A stretch of DNA of 64,000 bases from Chitinophaga alhagiae. Its GTDB lineage: Bacteria > Bacteroidota > Bacteroidia > Chitinophagales > Chitinophagaceae. Of this stretch, positions 1 through 9,134 are shown one piece after another. The notes under the pieces were generated by a model. That model made no database searches, was not told the DNA's origin, and was given only the letters and a program-made list of their open reading frames with translations. The DNA is taken from contig NZ_QXMH01000002.1 in assembly GCF_003568665.1 (NCBI RefSeq), forward strand, positions 434,001-498,000. Direction: 5' to 3'. Both the position numbers and the translations under genes were made by a program. Positions within the stretch are counted from its first letter, which is position 1. Each line of letters opens with the position of its first letter.

Positions 1-492
1 GGTGCGGTCTACGATAAATGCCACCGGGATCCCATAGCGCCCGGCCGCTAATACCCAATCCCGGAAAATGGACTGTTTAGGGTTATCAACGGCTACCTCG
101 TAGCGGATCTTATCCCCCATGTTGTGGATAAATCGTTCTACGCGCTGCACGTAAGAAGTGTTGTTCGTATCCTTAGGAGGATACGCCCCGTTTTCGAGCA
201 CATAGATACTTGCCACTTTGAGGATGGAGCGGTATGTTTGTGCCATTTCTGAAAGGTGGGGTATGCTTGCCCGGCAAGGAGCGCAGGCAACACCGCTAAA
301 CTCCACGATGTAATAGTACTCCGGGTTAAACCCGTTAACAGCTTCTCCCTTTATCCACTTTCCAACTTCTAATGGCGGGGCCATGCTACCTACCTTCAAT
401 GAGTCTTTCTGAGGGGTGTCAGATATTGCAAGCAGGTTATGACCTGTCAGCTGTATCAATATGGCAAATAAAACGATTGCGAAATGCTTCAT
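1..492 (-). CDS. TlpA-like thioredoxin-fold protein, partial (3' end outside window)
   Basis: The reverse strand from 492 is open to the window edge (164 codons seen). It starts with a hydrophobic signal (MKHFAIVLFAILIQLTG), so the protein is probably exported to the periplasm. A thioredoxin-like active site follows, with Cys70 and Cys73 in VACAPCRASIP, then residues typical of TlpA/AhpC-type thiol oxidoreductases. The missing part is the C-terminal half with the cis-proline region. It lies 140 bp downstream of a susC-susD pair on the same strand and is probably the last gene of that operon, as is common in Chitinophagaceae, where TlpA proteins travel with Sus-like pairs. The substrate is unknown. 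The CAPC motif in place of CGPC or CxxC variants of known specificity does not allow a closer call. Confidence 0.8.
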   Translation of the reverse strand, partial: MKHFAIVLFAILIQLTGHNLLAISDTPQKDSLKVGSMAPPLEVGKWIKGEAVNGFNPEYYYIVEFSGVACAPCRASIPHLSEMAQTYRSILKVASIYVLENGAYPPKDTNNTSYVQRVERFIHNMGDKIRYEVAVDNPKQSIFRDWVLAAGRYGIPVAFIVDRT

Positions 493-562
493 GAGATTAA
501 GATTTTTCTGATTCAAACTGCTGGTAAGTAAACCCGGGCATCTCAGCCCAGGATGCTGTTAG

Positions 563-600
563 GACCGTACGTAACAGTCTCCTGTTACACGGCTCCGGTC
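563..600. repeat. Two-tier stem-loop between susD and the tlpA-like gene
   Basis: The outer arms are GACCG (563-567) and CGGTC (596-600). The inner arms are GTAACAG (571-577) and CTGTTAC (582-588) around a 4-nt loop. There is no T-run after it on the reverse strand, so it looks like an intercistronic RNA structure (stabiliser or processing site) and not a terminator. Confidence 0.5.
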
Positions 601-632
601 CGTATTTTCGTCTCGCCCCGGTTCCAGCACAC

Positions 633-2015
633 TTAGTAACCCTCATTTTGGCTTAGGTGAGGGTTCTTGTCCATTTCATTTAATGGGATAGGATAAAGGT
701 GTTTAATTGCCGGCCGGTCCGGGCTTTTGGGAAGTACCTCCCCGGTCCGTTTGACATCTAGCCATCTGTGCCCCCATTCAGCCAAAAATTCTGCTTTCCT
801 TTCGATAGCAATCCATTCCAGCACCTGGTTTGCATCTTCGGATGCAAGCGGTGTTAAACCCGCCCTCAACCTGATCATATTCAGGTCGGATAAAGCAGCA
901 TGTGTCTGCCGCAAACGGGCTTTGGCTTCCGAGCAGATCAGGTAGGCTTCGGCCAGTCTTATGACCATTGAGTATTCGATCAGGGGAGTACCTCCGGTTT
1001 TAATCGTGTACTTAGAGGGATAGTATTGTCCCTGCGCGCTTTTGATCCAGTATCTTTTCCTTTGATCGATATCGGCTAACTCATCCACCAGGCGGCCGTC
1101 TAGTTGGGATACCGTACCGGTCCCTGAATTAATAAAAACATTGCCTTCCCAGGTATTGACCGTTGTAGCGACCGGTGCCAGTTGCCAGATGGCTTCGGGG
1201 CTATTTTTAAGGAAAATACTGTCCGCTCTTCCGGCAAGCCGGTAAATGGCAAATTGCCCCAGGACCTGCTCAGAATACTGAACAGCCGGTTGCCAGTTTT
1301 CCAGGTAGAGGTGTACTCTTGCCAGCATCAGGGCCGCTGCCCATTTACCGGGGCGACTCCGTTCTCCACTATAGCTCAGGTAGTCGGGCGGCAACACACT
1401 GTAAGCTGCCTGTAGATCTTTCAAAATGAATCGGTATACTTCGTCTTTAGGAGCTCTTGGCAGCAGTGCATTCTTTCGGTAGTCAGTTGTTACCGCCAGC
1501 GGTACATCACCAAAAAGGTTCACCAGGTAGAAATAGCAAAAGGCTCTTAAGAAAAATGCCTGCGCTGTTATTTGTTCTTCAGCCTGCTTTGAGAGGGCAT
1601 CGGAAGCGGATACACCTTCTAGCAAGGCATTTGTCTGGTAGATGATCTTATAGGCCGATTGCCAAATACCAGAGGTGCCGCTTGAGCTGGCAGATAAGCC
1701 ATGTGTGTAAAACTCCAGAAGGCTGGCGTTGGTACCGGAAGTCGGGATAAGTTCCCCGGCTGAAAGCCCGGCAAGCAAGCTCATGCCCGATGTTCCTCCG
1801 CTTGCAAACGAGGCCCCCGGCCCCTCGATCATCTGGCTGTAGACACCAGACAATGCAGCATAGGCGGTTTGATCGTTTTCAAACACAGTTGATCTGATCA
1901 AGATGGTTGAAGGTGAGGGAACGCTTAAGAAGTCGCTACAGCCTGCTATCCCCACCAGGAGCACTAACCCAACCGTAATGCTATAGACCCTGATCCCAAA
2001 AAATTGTTTTCTCAT
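633..2015 (-). CDS. SusD/RagB-family surface nutrient-binding lipoprotein
   Basis: This 460-residue protein has a lipoprotein signal ending at Cys26 (LLVGIAGCSDF). It has the usual SusD layout: TPR-like helices (AQAFFLRAFCYFYLVNLFGDVPL), a middle binding region, and the C-terminal RagB/SusD block (RLAEAYLICSEAKARL ... ERKAEFLAEWGHRWLDVKRTGEV). SusD proteins form the lid over the SusC porin and capture the ligand at the cell surface. The open frame extends upstream to 2231, but the ATG at 2015 is chosen because it directly precedes the signal peptide and lies 10 bp after the susC stop. The ligand cannot be told from sequence. The adjoining TlpA-like gene and STN-SusC with sigma/FecR control do not suggest a classical polysaccharide locus. 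Confidence 0.93.
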   Translation of the reverse strand: MRKQFFGIRVYSITVGLVLLVGIAGCSDFLSVPSPSTILIRSTVFENDQTAYAALSGVYSQMIEGPGASFASGGTSGMSLLAGLSAGELIPTSGTNASLLEFYTHGLSASSSGTSGIWQSAYKIIYQTNALLEGVSASDALSKQAEEQITAQAFFLRAFCYFYLVNLFGDVPLAVTTDYRKNALLPRAPKDEVYRFILKDLQAAYSVLPPDYLSYSGERSRPGKWAAALMLARVHLYLENWQPAVQYSEQVLGQFAIYRLAGRADSIFLKNSPEAIWQLAPVATTVNTWEGNVFINSGTGTVSQLDGRLVDELADIDQRKRYWIKSAQGQYYPSKYTIKTGGTPLIEYSMVIRLAEAYLICSEAKARLRQTHAALSDLNMIRLRAGLTPLASEDANQVLEWIAIERKAEFLAEWGHRWLDVKRTGEVLPKSPDRPAIKHLYPIPLNEMDKNPHLSQNEGY

Positions 2016-2025
2016 GACGTTTCTT

Positions 2026-5000
2026 TTAAAGGTTGAATTGAATGCCAAGGGTAAACCGGCGCAAGGGAGGAAGCCCCTGAGAGTTCCTGGTTTCCGGATC
2101 CAGCCCACGATAGCCCGTCCAGGTCCAGAGATTTTGTCCCTGGCCGAAAAGCTTGATAACTCCTCCTCCCTTGTGAGGAAACCTGAAGGTTTTGTAGAGG
2201 GAAACGTTCTGGAGCCGGATAAAGGAGGCATCTTCTATGACCAGGTCAGATTGGCTCACGTAGAGATTATAGGCCCGGCCGGCAGCACTAGCGCCCGATT
2301 GGGTAAATTGCTGAACGGGTGCCAGGTCTCCCGGTCTTTGCCAGCGGTCCAGCACCCAATCCGGCTGATTGCTAAACCTGCTTCCAGGATAACCAGAGAA
2401 TGAACTCATATAGCCCAGCCCATTCTGGCTTACAAATCGGACAAAGAAGTCAAGCTGCCAACTCCGGTAACTCACGGTATTTCTGATACCTCCGAATGCG
2501 CGTGCCGCTATGCCCGGCGCAAAGTACCGGTCGTCTGCACTTAATTTTCCATCGCCATTTAAGTCTTCAAACAGGTACGCTCCTGTATCCGGGTCTACTT
2601 CCTTGAATTTGTAACGCTTGCTGACAGAAATCGGGCTTCCTACCTGGTAACTATTCACATACGACGTCGTTTCGATGCCGGGGAAGCTCACCAATTTATT
2701 TCTTGGAAGTGAGAGGTTAGCGCTCATCGACCATTCCCAGCCCTTTTTCTTTAGTATCCTGGTATCAACCGTCAATTCAATACCCGTGTTTTCTACCACA
2801 GCAGGCATATTGTATTGTACCGAGCTAAAGCCGGTCGTAAACGGAAGCGGGTAACCTACCAGCTGGTTGGAAGACCTGTTTTTGTAGGCGCTTATTTCAA
2901 GTTCGATCAGGTTATCAAACAAGCTGAGTTCCATCCCTGCTTCCAGTTTTCTGTTCACTTCCCAGGCAAATTCAGGATTGACCAGCCTGACAGGATAAAG
3001 CCCGGGCTGTCCCTGATAAGGGTAAGTGGTGGTGCTGTAGGTATCCAGGTATTGATAGTCCCCGATTTGATCACTGCCAGCGGTGCCATAGCTGGCACGT
3101 AACTTTCCAAGTGTCAGCCACCTGTTAGTCGAACTCATAAAAGGTTCGGTTGAGAAAAACCACGCTCCGCCGACAGAAAAAAAGTTTCCGAAGAGCCTCT
3201 CGGGGCCAAATCGTGAAGAACCGTCTCTTCTGCCTGTTATATTAAGAAGGTATTTTTCAGCATGCGCGTAGTGAATCCGGCCGTAGACAGAAGCATATCG
3301 ATAAATGGTTTCATCGAATGCGCTTACCCGGACCTCGGTAGCGGCGGAGATGTTTTTCATCAATGCATCGGAACTAAACCCGCGGCCCCGCAAGGCCTGT
3401 GAGCGGTTGGTGCTTTGTTGAATAGTTACGCCTGTCAAAAATGAAATACGGGACCGCTTAAGGGAGCGTTGGTATTCCAGCTTCGGTTCGGCTATCCAGG
3501 TGGTCGATTTATGCTGGGAGAAATAGGATTCGGCGATAACGGTGCCCGATGGATTTTGCGAGTTAATGGGGCTAAGAGAAGACTCGTTCATGGCCAGGCT
3601 ATTGTAACCCAGGTTTGCACTAAGTGTAATATCTTTTAGCAGCTTGTAGGAAATAACCGTATTGGCTACCAGGTTACTGGTAACCCCCTCATACGGTTTT
3701 CTCAAAACCGCATAAGGATTATTCCAGGTAGCATTACTCCAGTTTAGCGTTCCGTCAGCATGAAATGGCTCCGGTGCATTAGGCGGCAGGCCCATCGCTT
3801 TGGAGGTAAGATCTTCTCTTGGCTGATCATTTTGATCGGCCGTATAGGAGGTGGAAACCTCTATCTTGAATTTACCGGATGGAGTTTGGTGGCCGGCATT
3901 AAGCTGGACCGATCCTCTTTTGTAACCAAAGTCTCCCGGGTAGACAGTGGTTTCCTTATAGTAACCGCTGCGTAGATAAAAACGGGTTTGTTCATTGCCT
4001 CCGGCAATAGCGCCCTGCCAGTTAAACTGCTGGGCAGATCCACCGATCAGTTCCTTTTGCCAGTTGACCGAGCGGGTGGTATCCCAGAGAACAAGGTCCG
4101 GGGCGTTGGACGAATTGATGGCAACTCCATCGTTGGCAAAGGCTTCTCTGCGCATCTGGAGCCATTGGGTTGTATTAAGTAATGACAGGCGAGCCGGATT
4201 GTAGGCAATGCCCCTGGTAGCGCTCAGATCTATTTTAAGTCCCTTGCCCTTGTGTTTTTTTGTCTTGATCAGGATAACCCCGTTGGCGCCTCTTGATCCG
4301 TAAATAGCGGTGGCGTCGGCATCCTTGAGCACTTCAACACTCTCGATATCGGAGGGATTGATGCTGTTAAGCGGATGGGCCCCCAGGTTGGCATTGACCA
4401 CAAAACTTGAGTGCAGGGTAGAAGTCGGGAACGGAACGCCATCAACCACCAGTAATGGGAAGTTCCCGTTACTTCGAAGGCTGTTTGTTCCACGGATCCT
4501 GATGGCAAAATTACTCCCGGGAAGGCCGTTTGCTTCCTGGATTTCTACCCCGGGCATTCGTCCTTGGAGCGCCTGCAAAACATTGGTTACCGGCTGCTTC
4601 TCAATAGTTTCGGCCGTTACCTTGCTGATATTCCCGGTACTTAAACGTTTAGAGGTCTCCCAATACCCGGTTGACACGGTTACCCCTTCCAGAACATTTA
4701 CGTCCTGACTAAGCAGGATCAACAGCTCCCGGTTTAGTGGAACTGCCAGAACAGTATCTACCGGCATGTAGCCGATAAAGGAAACGCGCAGGGCAATTCG
4801 GCTACCGGAGACACTAAACGTAAACGAGCCGTTTGCATCTGTGATGGTGCCCTGGTTACTTCCGCGCACTTGAACAGAGGCTCCGGGGATCGCCTGTCCG
4901 GCTTCATCGGTCACTTTTCCCGTAAATACCGGGTAGATAGAATCCTTTCTAATATTATCCTTGGCGGAAGGAGAAGGTCCCACCGGTCCGAACGCGGCGG

Positions 5001-5394
5001 GTGAGTTTTCAATCCGGATGAATTTTCCCCGGATGCTCCATTGGAGGGATAAATCTTTCAACAGCAGGTCCATCACCTCCGCTAGCGGCATGTCGGAAAC
5101 GGAGATACTTACTTTTTTATCCTTGATCACCGCGGTCTTTTCATACATAATAATGACATCGGCTTTCTTTTCAATGGCGCTAAATACTTTTTCAATGGGT
5201 GTATGGGTATAGCGTAGGGAAATCAACTTTTGTTCCCTATCCTGGCCATATCCCGGTGCGGCTGCTAGTATTTGTATGGTACAGATCATTGCCATCAAGC
5301 CGAAGGAGCTTGTTCGTACCATAAATACCAGTGGTTTACCGTTGAAAATTTTTCGCAATAAATTTCCCGTACAGAACGTACCATTTTTTCGCAT
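2026..5394 (-). CDS. SusC/RagA-family TonB-dependent receptor with STN domain
   Basis: A 1,122-residue outer-membrane receptor. In order: signal peptide (about 1-51), STN signalling domain (about 57-130, FSAIEKKADVIIMYEK ... VSISVSDMPLAEVMDLLL), carboxypeptidase-D regulatory-like domain (about 156-235, VTDEAGQAIPGASVQVRG), plug (about 245-365, with LQALQGRMPGVEI and LLVVDGVPFP), and a beta-barrel ending in RRFTLGIQFNL. STN domains of such receptors contact a FecR-type anti-sigma factor in the periplasm, so binding of the ligand can induce transcription. A fitting FecR and ECF sigma are encoded divergently at 5753-7498. The gene forms an operon with the susD behind it. The ligand is unknown. 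Confidence 0.95.
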   Translation of the reverse strand: MRKNGTFCTGNLLRKIFNGKPLVFMVRTSSFGLMAMICTIQILAAAPGYGQDREQKLISLRYTHTPIEKVFSAIEKKADVIIMYEKTAVIKDKKVSISVSDMPLAEVMDLLLKDLSLQWSIRGKFIRIENSPAAFGPVGPSPSAKDNIRKDSIYPVFTGKVTDEAGQAIPGASVQVRGSNQGTITDANGSFTFSVSGSRIALRVSFIGYMPVDTVLAVPLNRELLILLSQDVNVLEGVTVSTGYWETSKRLSTGNISKVTAETIEKQPVTNVLQALQGRMPGVEIQEANGLPGSNFAIRIRGTNSLRSNGNFPLLVVDGVPFPTSTLHSSFVVNANLGAHPLNSINPSDIESVEVLKDADATAIYGSRGANGVILIKTKKHKGKGLKIDLSATRGIAYNPARLSLLNTTQWLQMRREAFANDGVAINSSNAPDLVLWDTTRSVNWQKELIGGSAQQFNWQGAIAGGNEQTRFYLRSGYYKETTVYPGDFGYKRGSVQLNAGHQTPSGKFKIEVSTSYTADQNDQPREDLTSKAMGLPPNAPEPFHADGTLNWSNATWNNPYAVLRKPYEGVTSNLVANTVISYKLLKDITLSANLGYNSLAMNESSLSPINSQNPSGTVIAESYFSQHKSTTWIAEPKLEYQRSLKRSRISFLTGVTIQQSTNRSQALRGRGFSSDALMKNISAATEVRVSAFDETIYRYASVYGRIHYAHAEKYLLNITGRRDGSSRFGPERLFGNFFSVGGAWFFSTEPFMSSTNRWLTLGKLRASYGTAGSDQIGDYQYLDTYSTTTYPYQGQPGLYPVRLVNPEFAWEVNRKLEAGMELSLFDNLIELEISAYKNRSSNQLVGYPLPFTTGFSSVQYNMPAVVENTGIELTVDTRILKKKGWEWSMSANLSLPRNKLVSFPGIETTSYVNSYQVGSPISVSKRYKFKEVDPDTGAYLFEDLNGDGKLSADDRYFAPGIAARAFGGIRNTVSYRSWQLDFFVRFVSQNGLGYMSSFSGYPGSRFSNQPDWVLDRWQRPGDLAPVQQFTQSGASAAGRAYNLYVSQSDLVIEDASFIRLQNVSLYKTFRFPHKGGGVIKLFGQGQNLWTWTGYRGLDPETRNSQGLPPLRRFTLGIQFNL

Positions 5395-5752
5395 AAATTT
5401 GCTTGTTTGAAATGTTTAAATTGCGTTTCGACAAAACCCCTCAAAGCTTCCCAAGGCGGAGGGGTTTTATTTGCTAATGTCTTCGAACTAATCACGCATG
5501 TCTTTAGAGTTTTGGTTTAGAAATTGATCTCATGCTCTATAGAGACAGCATTTTATTGTTTTCTCACCGGTCGTTTTTGAAGTTTTTTATATTTTCCCGG
5601 TCATCCGTACAATCATCCATTTATACCAGCCTGCCTTGCAATACATATGGATGGTATTAACCCGCAGATGATCGGATCGGACCAACGCAGCCGAAAAGGA
5701 AGTATGTGATTATCAGTAATTTTATCGCAACCTTTAATAGATCGCCGTCTTT
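5395..5752. other. Divergent regulatory region between susC and the ECF sigma gene
   Basis: These 358 bp have no convincing gene. They must hold the promoters for the left-reading susC operon and the right-reading sigma/FecR pair. A 10-bp inverted repeat (AAAACCCCTC at 5433-5442 and GAGGGGTTTT at 5459-5468, 16-nt loop) lies in the susC leader side, and a 10-bp palindrome CTCTATAGAG lies near 5534-5543. No perfect TAnnTTTG housekeeping promoter was found in front of susC, which would fit recognition by the neighbouring ECF sigma factor (inference). Confidence 0.5.
5433..5468. repeat. 10-bp inverted repeat in the susC leader
   Basis: Perfect arms AAAACCCCTC and GAGGGGTTTT with a 16-nt loop, about 40-75 nt upstream of the susC start. 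Read on the reverse strand, the stem is followed by only a short T-run (TTTT, then G). It could be an attenuating hairpin or an mRNA 5' structure. Confidence 0.45.
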
Positions 5753-6307
5753 ATGCAGGAGGACTTTACAGACATTGACGCATTACTTTCCAGGTTGAAG
5801 ATGCACGACCTGGAAGCATTTACCCGCCTGTATAAACAGGCGAGGGAACGGTTGTACATCCTTGCCAGTTCTATTATTCAGGATTCAGCTGCAGCCCAGG
5901 ACCTGGTTCAGGAATTATTTATGGAGTTCTGGGAACGCCGGATCTACCTGGATGTTGAATCCTCGCTGAAGGCTTACCTGATCCGTGCTGTCCGTAACAA
6001 GGCCTACAATTATTTGGAGAAACAGGGCACCAAGCGGCGTTTAAGCCGCGAATACGAGCGTATTGAACGATACGAGGCCTCCCCGTTGGAAAAGCTGGAA
6101 TTGGCGGCATTGGGGCAAGACATAGAACGGGCTATTTCGAAGCTTCCGCCGATGGCGGCAAAGGTATTTCGGCTGCATTATATCGAGAAAATGAGCCATG
6201 TTGCCATTGCGCAACAACTGCAGATCAGCAAGTTTACTGTTAGCGGCCATATTGACCGGGCACTGAAACAGTTAAGGGAAGATTTAAAAACAGCAAAAAA
6301 AAATTAA
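5753..6307 (+). CDS. ECF-type RNA polymerase sigma-70 factor
   Basis: A 184-residue protein with region 2 (about residues 20-85, DAAAQ-type DSAAAQDLVQELFMEFWERR) and region 4 (about 125-180, LPPMAAKVFRLHYIEKMSHVAIAQQLQISKFTVSGHIDRAL). The length and architecture match the Bacteroidetes FecI-like ECF family. It would direct transcription of the divergent susC-susD-tlpA operon when released by the FecR protein encoded 45 bp downstream. The ATG at 5753 is the first in-frame start and gives the usual N-terminus. The gene is certain as an ECF sigma factor; its regulon is inferred from position. Confidence 0.95.
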   Translation: MQEDFTDIDALLSRLKMHDLEAFTRLYKQARERLYILASSIIQDSAAAQDLVQELFMEFWERRIYLDVESSLKAYLIRAVRNKAYNYLEKQGTKRRLSREYERIERYEASPLEKLELAALGQDIERAISKLPPMAAKVFRLHYIEKMSHVAIAQQLQISKFTVSGHIDRALKQLREDLKTAKKN

Positions 6308-6352
6308 TGGCCGACCGGTGAGGACACTAAAAAAAACTGTCTATTAAGTATT

Positions 6353-7498
6353 ATGACACATTTAACAGAAGAACAGGAGTATCTCTTATTAGGTAAGATC
6401 GGAGGTTTGTTAAATGAAGCGGAAGAAAAAGCCTGGGAAGCCTTATTTGAAGAAAACCCTGCAGTGCAAAAGGCATATGATGAGATGATCCAGGCACTGC
6501 CCGCCGATGAAGTGGCAAATTCTTTTCAGCGAATCAAGCAGAACGCCACCTGGGTTGACCTTGCGGCCCTATATAAAGTAGATACACCAGTACCGAAAAC
6601 TCGTCGGCTTGTATATAGATCACTCGCAGCTGCCTGCGTGATCTTACTCCTCTCTGCCGGCGGGTGGTTGTTTTATCACTACAATGCCGGTCAACTTGCA
6701 GTTTATACTGATACAAAACAGAGCGGCATCCAGTTAACGCTGGCAAACGGACAGCACATTGATCTTTCCAGCGAAGAAGGCGTTCTTCAAACCGCAGATG
6801 TTCAGCTTACCAATAACAAAAAGATACTTACATATGCTTTGACGGATGAAACATCCGGTCGGGCAGGGATGAACCGGTTAACAGTTCCCGTAGGCATGGA
6901 CTATAAGATCGCATTGAGTGATGGCACAGAGGTGTGGCTGAACGCAGCTACCCGTTTGGAGTTCCCTTTTGCGTTCGCTGGCAATACCCGTGAAATTACC
7001 ATCAGTGGCGAAGCCTACCTGAAAGTAGCAAAGAATGCGGCTAAACCTTTTTTGGTACATCTGCCACACAGTACCGTGCGGGTGCTTGGAACGGAGTTTA
7101 ATGTCAATACTTATGATTCGGGGGTGGTGAAGGTCGCGCTGGTGGAGGGATCGGTCAACATGCAAGCACCTACCGGGGAAAGCATGCTTTCTCCCGGTAA
7201 AGAAGCGGTTTATCATGCTGGAAATCCCATACAGCAGCAGCCCTTTGATCCCAAGCTGGTGTTAAGCTGGCGGGAAGGACTATTTTACTTTAATGGCGCT
7301 ACGCTTGCGGAGATCAATAAAATAGTGCCGCGCTGGTTTGGTATAAACACTGTTATTGATAACCCAAACATCCGCAGCCGGGAATTTGTAGGTGCGTTGG
7401 ATAGAAACCAGCCCATCCAGGTCTTTTTAAATGACCTGAAGGCCATTTCTGGTATCGATTCTTATATAGATGCGGAGGAGGTGTTACATTTTAAGTAA
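6353..7498 (+). CDS. FecR-family anti-sigma factor
   Basis: A 381-residue single-pass inner-membrane protein. The cytoplasmic N-terminus (about 1-85) should hold the ECF sigma factor. A transmembrane helix follows at about 88-110 (SLAAACVILLLSAGGWLFYHY). The periplasmic FecR domain spans about 175-275 (PVGMDYKIALSDGTEVWLNAATRLEFP ... ITISGEAYLKVAKNAAKPFLVH ... VRVLGTEFNVNTY), with a C-terminal DUF4974-like STN-contacting region (ATLAEINKIVPRWFGINTVI). It follows the sigma gene by 45 bp and is probably in the same operon. It is expected to relay the signal from the STN domain of the divergent SusC. Confidence 0.94.
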   Translation: MTHLTEEQEYLLLGKIGGLLNEAEEKAWEALFEENPAVQKAYDEMIQALPADEVANSFQRIKQNATWVDLAALYKVDTPVPKTRRLVYRSLAAACVILLLSAGGWLFYHYNAGQLAVYTDTKQSGIQLTLANGQHIDLSSEEGVLQTADVQLTNNKKILTYALTDETSGRAGMNRLTVPVGMDYKIALSDGTEVWLNAATRLEFPFAFAGNTREITISGEAYLKVAKNAAKPFLVHLPHSTVRVLGTEFNVNTYDSGVVKVALVEGSVNMQAPTGESMLSPGKEAVYHAGNPIQQQPFDPKLVLSWREGLFYFNGATLAEINKIVPRWFGINTVIDNPNIRSREFVGALDRNQPIQVFLNDLKAISGIDSYIDAEEVLHFK

Positions 7499-8009
7499 GC
7501 ACCAGTCATTTTTAACCTGTGATTTGCAAGAGCAAGTCTCCAATTCGTTGCCGCTGCGGCCAGGTAAAGGAGCCTTTCTATTCCGATACAGTTCTTTTAC
7601 GTATGGCCTGGGTATAGGCAATCCGGCTCTGAAGGCCAGGATTTTATTGCCACATAGGTTGATATATTGAATTGATTGATGTTCTTTTTTCCTTCTATGA
7701 CGATTTAGATTTTCACCAATGAAGGCTGTATCTACAGCTTTCCAGCTTTTAATTAATATTGGCTTCCTTTCTAGGGTGCTCATCTCCCACCCGCTACACC
7801 TTCCCATCAGAAAAGCTGCACAACGGCTGAAAGCTCAAAGCCCTGCATTCAGACAAAAGACCCTGCTTCCTTCATAAAGAATTGACAGTCAATTTTTCTC
7901 CCCAGTTTTTCTAGGGTTTATTTTTTTTCTGCTTTTTTTAAAAAAAACCAGGATTTTTTTTGGGTAAAAACGCATTTCCCGCCGTCAGTTATTAAAAGGT
8001 GTATGTAGT
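7499..8009. other. 511-bp intergenic region without a convincing gene; base-composition boundary
   Basis: No ORF here resembles a known protein. Short frames exist on both strands (for example 7484-7807 reverse), but they show no recognisable motif. The last 130 bp are rich in long T and A runs (7916-7962), like the leader that usually lies between a sigma gene and fecR in this family. Genes to the left look less GC-rich in third codon positions than those to the right, so a transfer or deletion boundary may lie here. No sigma gene precedes the next fecR. Confidence 0.5.
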
Positions 8010-9062
8010 ATGAGCAATCGTTACCGCGGCGTGGAAGATTTTGTCTGTGACGAATCCTTTCAGCGATACTGTCTTGGGACCGCCCCGTCAGCTATTGATT
8101 TCTGGGAAAACTGGATCAGGGAGCATCCGCATGCCTCCGGTGAAATAGCCGAAGCAAAACAATTGTTTGCCCTGCTGAATGCCAACCAGGGCAATCTCCG
8201 GGAGCAGGTGCGCGAGCTGAAAGACGGTATGGAGCGGTCTATGCTGCTGAAGGAAGAGTTCGGCCAGCGGGAGGCCACTACGGTCAGGAAGTCATGGAAG
8301 GCCCTGTACATAGGTCTGGCAGCGTCTGTGCTGCTGGCGGCGGGCATTTTTTATACGTGGCAACAGCAAGGCAACACGGTTGCGCTGCCCGTGGCCTCCA
8401 CCGTACAGTCAGGCGCGGAACCGCGTAAAACCGTCATGCTGGCAGACGGGTCTGTACTTACCCTGCGCAACAACAGCGCTATTTCCCTTTCTGAAGGCTT
8501 CAGCAAAACCAACCGGGTGCTTTCCCTCTCCGGGGAGGCCTTTTTTGATGTAAAGCACGACCCCCAACATCCTTTCATCGTACACACCAAAGATGCCAGC
8601 ATAGAAGTGCTGGGTACCGTTTTTAACGTCAGCGCGTACCCGGAGAACTCCTATACGGAAACCGCCCTGTTCCGGGGAAAGGTGCAGGTCACCTCAAAAG
8701 AGGACCCTGCCCGTAAAACCGTGCTGATGCCCAGCCAGAAGCTGGTAATACAGTCCGGCGGCAAAAGGGATACCGCCTTTTCCGTTCGCTCGCTGGCGGT
8801 AGACCCGGTAGATCACAAGGCAAAAGAGATTGCATGGGTGAGGAGCCGGCTGAAGATACAGGACGAGACCCTGGAGCAGATTGCGGGGCGGCTGCAGCAG
8901 TGGTATGGCATACCGATCATAATTACAGATGAGGAAGTAAAAAAATACAGCTATTCAGGAACGTTCGAGAGCGAAACGGTGATCAAGGCGCTGGAGGCCC
9001 TGCAATTATCTTATCCCTTCAACTTCGAGGTAAAGCAAGACAGGGTTGTGATCAGCAAATAA
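8010..9062 (+). CDS. FecR-family anti-sigma factor without an adjacent sigma gene
   Basis: A 350-residue protein with N-terminal sigma-binding helices (VEDFVCDESFQRYCLG ... DFWENWIREHP), a transmembrane helix at about 98-117 (LYIGLAASVLLAAGIFYTW), a FecR domain (PRKTVMLADGSVLTLRNNSAISL ... LSLSGEAFFDVKHDPQHPFIVH ... IEVLGTVFNVSAY) and a C-terminal DUF4974-like part (ETLEQIAGRLQQWYGIPIII). It should sense occupancy of the STN-SusC encoded 106 bp downstream. Unlike the locus at 5.7-7.5 kb, no ECF sigma gene precedes it, so the partner sigma is either encoded elsewhere or was lost together with sequence in 7499-8009. Confidence 0.93.
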   Translation: MSNRYRGVEDFVCDESFQRYCLGTAPSAIDFWENWIREHPHASGEIAEAKQLFALLNANQGNLREQVRELKDGMERSMLLKEEFGQREATTVRKSWKALYIGLAASVLLAAGIFYTWQQQGNTVALPVASTVQSGAEPRKTVMLADGSVLTLRNNSAISLSEGFSKTNRVLSLSGEAFFDVKHDPQHPFIVHTKDASIEVLGTVFNVSAYPENSYTETALFRGKVQVTSKEDPARKTVLMPSQKLVIQSGGKRDTAFSVRSLAVDPVDHKAKEIAWVRSRLKIQDETLEQIAGRLQQWYGIPIIITDEEVKKYSYSGTFESETVIKALEALQLSYPFNFEVKQDRVVISK

Positions 9063-9080
9063 AATTGTTCAATATAAAAA

Positions 9081-9101
9081 GGAAGCGTTGGCGCGCTTTC
9101 C
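9081..9101 (+). repeat. First of two related stem-loops in the fecR-susC leader
   Basis: GGAAGCG (9081-9087), loop TTGGCG (9088-9093), CGCTTTCC (9094-9101) with a single bulged T. The loop is identical to that of the second stem-loop 48 bp downstream. Confidence 0.6.
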
Positions 9102-9134
9102 TGTCAACCAAAATAAACCATATGAAATAAAAAT

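Noticed and set aside
2016..2231. N-terminal extension of SusD by 72 codons
   Set aside because: It overlaps the end of susC and precedes a good lipoprotein signal; the start at 2015 is far more likely.
7484..7807. A 107-codon reverse frame in the 7.5-8.0 kb gap
   Set aside because: I could not link it to any family, and it runs into the end of fecR. Kept only as a possible remnant in the description of the gap.
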